DNA of 8,663 bases from Pleionea sp041589565 (GTDB lineage: Bacteria > Pseudomonadota > Gammaproteobacteria > Enterobacterales > Kangiellaceae), in contig JBFHVL010000145.1 of assembly GCA_041589565.1 (NCBI GenBank), positions 1 to 8,663 on the forward strand. Reading direction: 5' to 3'. Positions 7,230-8,663 of this stretch are shown here, piece by piece. The translations under genes and the position numbers were made by a program. Numbering within the stretch: the first letter of the stretch is position 1; each line of letters begins with the position of its first letter. Below the pieces are notes generated by a model that had not been told where the DNA came from, did not search any database, and worked only from the letters and a program-made list of their open reading frames with translations.

Positions 7230-8663
7230 TTACGGATTATAAAACTCTCCACTTTTACGCAGATAGAACCACCAGTTAATAAACACACAGACGCCGTAGA
7301 AAATCGCAAAGCCTATCAAAGCAACTTCAGGTGTTGTGGCTTTAATTTGCTCCCCAAAAACTTTTGGAATGTAGAATGCGCCGTAAGCTGCGACCGCAGA
7401 AGTCCAGCCTAACACAGGCCCAGCTTGTTCTTTCGGAAATACCATGGCAATCGTTCTAAAAGTTGAGCCATTACCAATTCCAGTAGCAGCAAACAAAATA
7501 AGGAACAGTACAAAGAAAGGTACAAAGAACTCTTCTGGCGTAGCCGATGCGTAAGCCGCTTTCATGTAATAAGCAACTCCCAAAGCACTGCCTACCATCA
7601 CCAAAGAACAAACCTGAGTCACTAAGGCACCACCCACTTTATCAGAAATCCATCCTCCCAACGGCCGGATCAGAGCACCAATAAATGGGCCCATCCAGGC
7701 ATACATTAAAGCACTGGGTCCATTGGGGTTGATTAAATCGTGGGTCATAACACCATCAACCATAATATGTTGATAACCGAAAATAACCTTAATGGCCAAT
7801 GGAAAAGCTGCCGCATAGCCAATAAATGAACCGAAGGTCATGGTGTAGATTACACTCATTACCCATGTATGCTTGTTATTGAAAATTTTATACTGACGAT
7901 TCAGTGATTCTTTGATGCGACCGGGTATAAGTTTTAAAGCAAATACCGTTGCCGCGATCACCAATACCAGTACGATCTCTTTTGGCACACCCCAACCGGA
8001 ACCATTAGCCTTTTCTGGAAGCATAAGCCACAACCCAATCGCTGCGGTCATAAAGCCAATCAATAACATAAATGAAATTTTGGCAAAGGCAGACAATGGA
8101 TTACCAATATCAGGAGACACTTCCTCAGTCCGAATATTGTTCATACCAAACCAGCCAAACAGCACAAGAGGTATTAGTAGTAGCAGCCAAACAAATCCGG
8201 CATTTTGAATCCATGTTTGAGAACCCGCTTCAATTTTTCCTATCAGAGTTCCAGAAGAGGCAACCAATGTCATAGGGTCACCTCCCATGGCACCAAAAGC
8301 ACCAAAGGTCATAAACAATGGCACTAAAATCTGCATGGAGGTTACACCGAAGTTCCCAAGGCCAGCATTCAGCCCCAAAGCCAGTCCCTGCTGCTTCTTG
8401 GGGAAAAAGAAACTAATGTTCGACATGGAAGAGGCAAAGTTTCCACCTCCTAAACCAGACAATAAAGCTAAAACCTGGAAAACCCACAAAGGTGTGTTCT
8501 TATCTTGTAGCGCCACCCCTGCTCCAAACGCAGGTATAATCAATAACGCCGTGGTAAACACGATGGTATTACGCCCACCGCACAATCGAATGAAAAAGCT
8601 ACTCGGGATACGAAGAGTTGCACCAGTTAGTCCGGCAATAGCCATTAATGTGAAAAGCTCAGA
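7230..8663 (-). CDS. narK: NarK-family nitrate/nitrite transporter (N-terminus beyond window edge)
   Basis: This is a major-facilitator permease of the nitrate/nitrite porter family, importing nitrate and/or exchanging it for nitrite across the inner membrane. 477 residues are visible. The frame is still open at the right edge (SELFTL precedes the first Met), and alignment to E. coli NarK suggests about 70 residues are missing, so the Met at 8645 is internal. Counting from the edge, R18 in GATLRIPSSFF and R333 in GALIRPLGG match the two substrate-binding arginines (Arg89 and Arg305). The nitrate signatures are AGLGNFGVTSMQ at 100-111 and GNGSTFRTIAMVFP at 397-410. FASSMSNISFFFPK and TFGSFIGYAAAF are further family blocks. 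Unlike E. coli NarK, about 70 extra residues lie between the FGMN after TM6 and the HTWVMS start of TM7, with two added hydrophobic segments (about 195-215 and 229-247), suggesting 14 rather than 12 helices. It is convergent with narX and shares its terminator; its promoter is outside the window. NarK1 versus NarK2 type, hence transport mode, cannot be settled. Confidence 0.95.
   Translation of the reverse strand, partial: SELFTLMAIAGLTGATLRIPSSFFIRLCGGRNTIVFTTALLIIPAFGAGVALQDKNTPLWVFQVLALLSGLGGGNFASSMSNISFFFPKKQQGLALGLNAGLGNFGVTSMQILVPLFMTFGAFGAMGGDPMTLVASSGTLIGKIEAGSQTWIQNAGFVWLLLLIPLVLFGWFGMNNIRTEEVSPDIGNPLSAFAKISFMLLIGFMTAAIGLWLMLPEKANGSGWGVPKEIVLVLVIAATVFALKLIPGRIKESLNRQYKIFNNKHTWVMSVIYTMTFGSFIGYAAAFPLAIKVIFGYQHIMVDGVMTHDLINPNGPSALMYAWMGPFIGALIRPLGGWISDKVGGALVTQVCSLVMVGSALGVAYYMKAAYASATPEEFFVPFFVLFLILFAATGIGNGSTFRTIAMVFPKEQAGPVLGWTSAVAAYGAFYIPKVFGEQIKATTPEVALIGFAIFYGVCVFINWWFYLRKSGEFYNP

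Noticed and set aside
8643..8645. ATG as the true start of the narK product
   Set aside because: The frame is open through the edge, and this Met falls within the second helix just before the GATLR motif, so the real start must be further right.
1..8663. CRISPR arrays, insertion sequences, tRNA or rRNA genes, phage or defence genes
   Set aside because: No repeat-spacer pattern, transposase, terminal inverted repeats or RNA gene was seen. The window is filled by nitrate-respiration genes.

Overview
This window is the core of a nitrate-respiration locus from a proteobacterium, most likely a gammaproteobacterium of moderate GC content. The NarG and NarH products follow the Escherichia coli NarGHI enzymes almost residue by residue, including cofactor ligands and numbering, and the sensor is of the NarX/NarQ type. 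I cannot name the genus from sequence alone.

Layout. Positions 1-1226 (minus) hold the N-terminal four fifths of narH, cut by the window edge. Positions 1249-4974 (minus) hold a complete narG, 22 bases ahead of narH in one operon; narJ and narI presumably follow beyond position 1. Positions 4975-5349 are the divergent control region. It holds a perfect FNR/Anr box, a -10 element at the right distance for narG, a NarL-type 7-2-7 inverted repeat about 93 bases upstream of the inferred narG start, and a weaker second NarL-like site near the sensor gene. A short open frame resembling the tail of a CBS-domain protein overlaps these sites and may be a gene relic or chance. Positions 5350-7167 (plus) encode a complete NarX-like nitrate sensor kinase. 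A bidirectional hairpin terminator at 7178-7215 separates it from a convergent narK-family transporter (7230-8663, minus) whose N-terminus lies beyond the right edge.

How it works together. NarK brings nitrate in and/or exports nitrite. NarGHI reduces nitrate to nitrite at the cytoplasmic face of the membrane with quinol electrons. NarX senses nitrate outside and should phosphorylate a NarL-type regulator. Together with the oxygen-responsive FNR/Anr protein, that regulator would switch on narGHJI. No narL gene is present next to narX here.

I did not find a wholly new system. The locus is canonical. The points worth a second look are the extra transmembrane pair in NarK, the Cys cluster in NarX, the missing cognate narL, the compact promoter architecture and the possible CBS-like relic.
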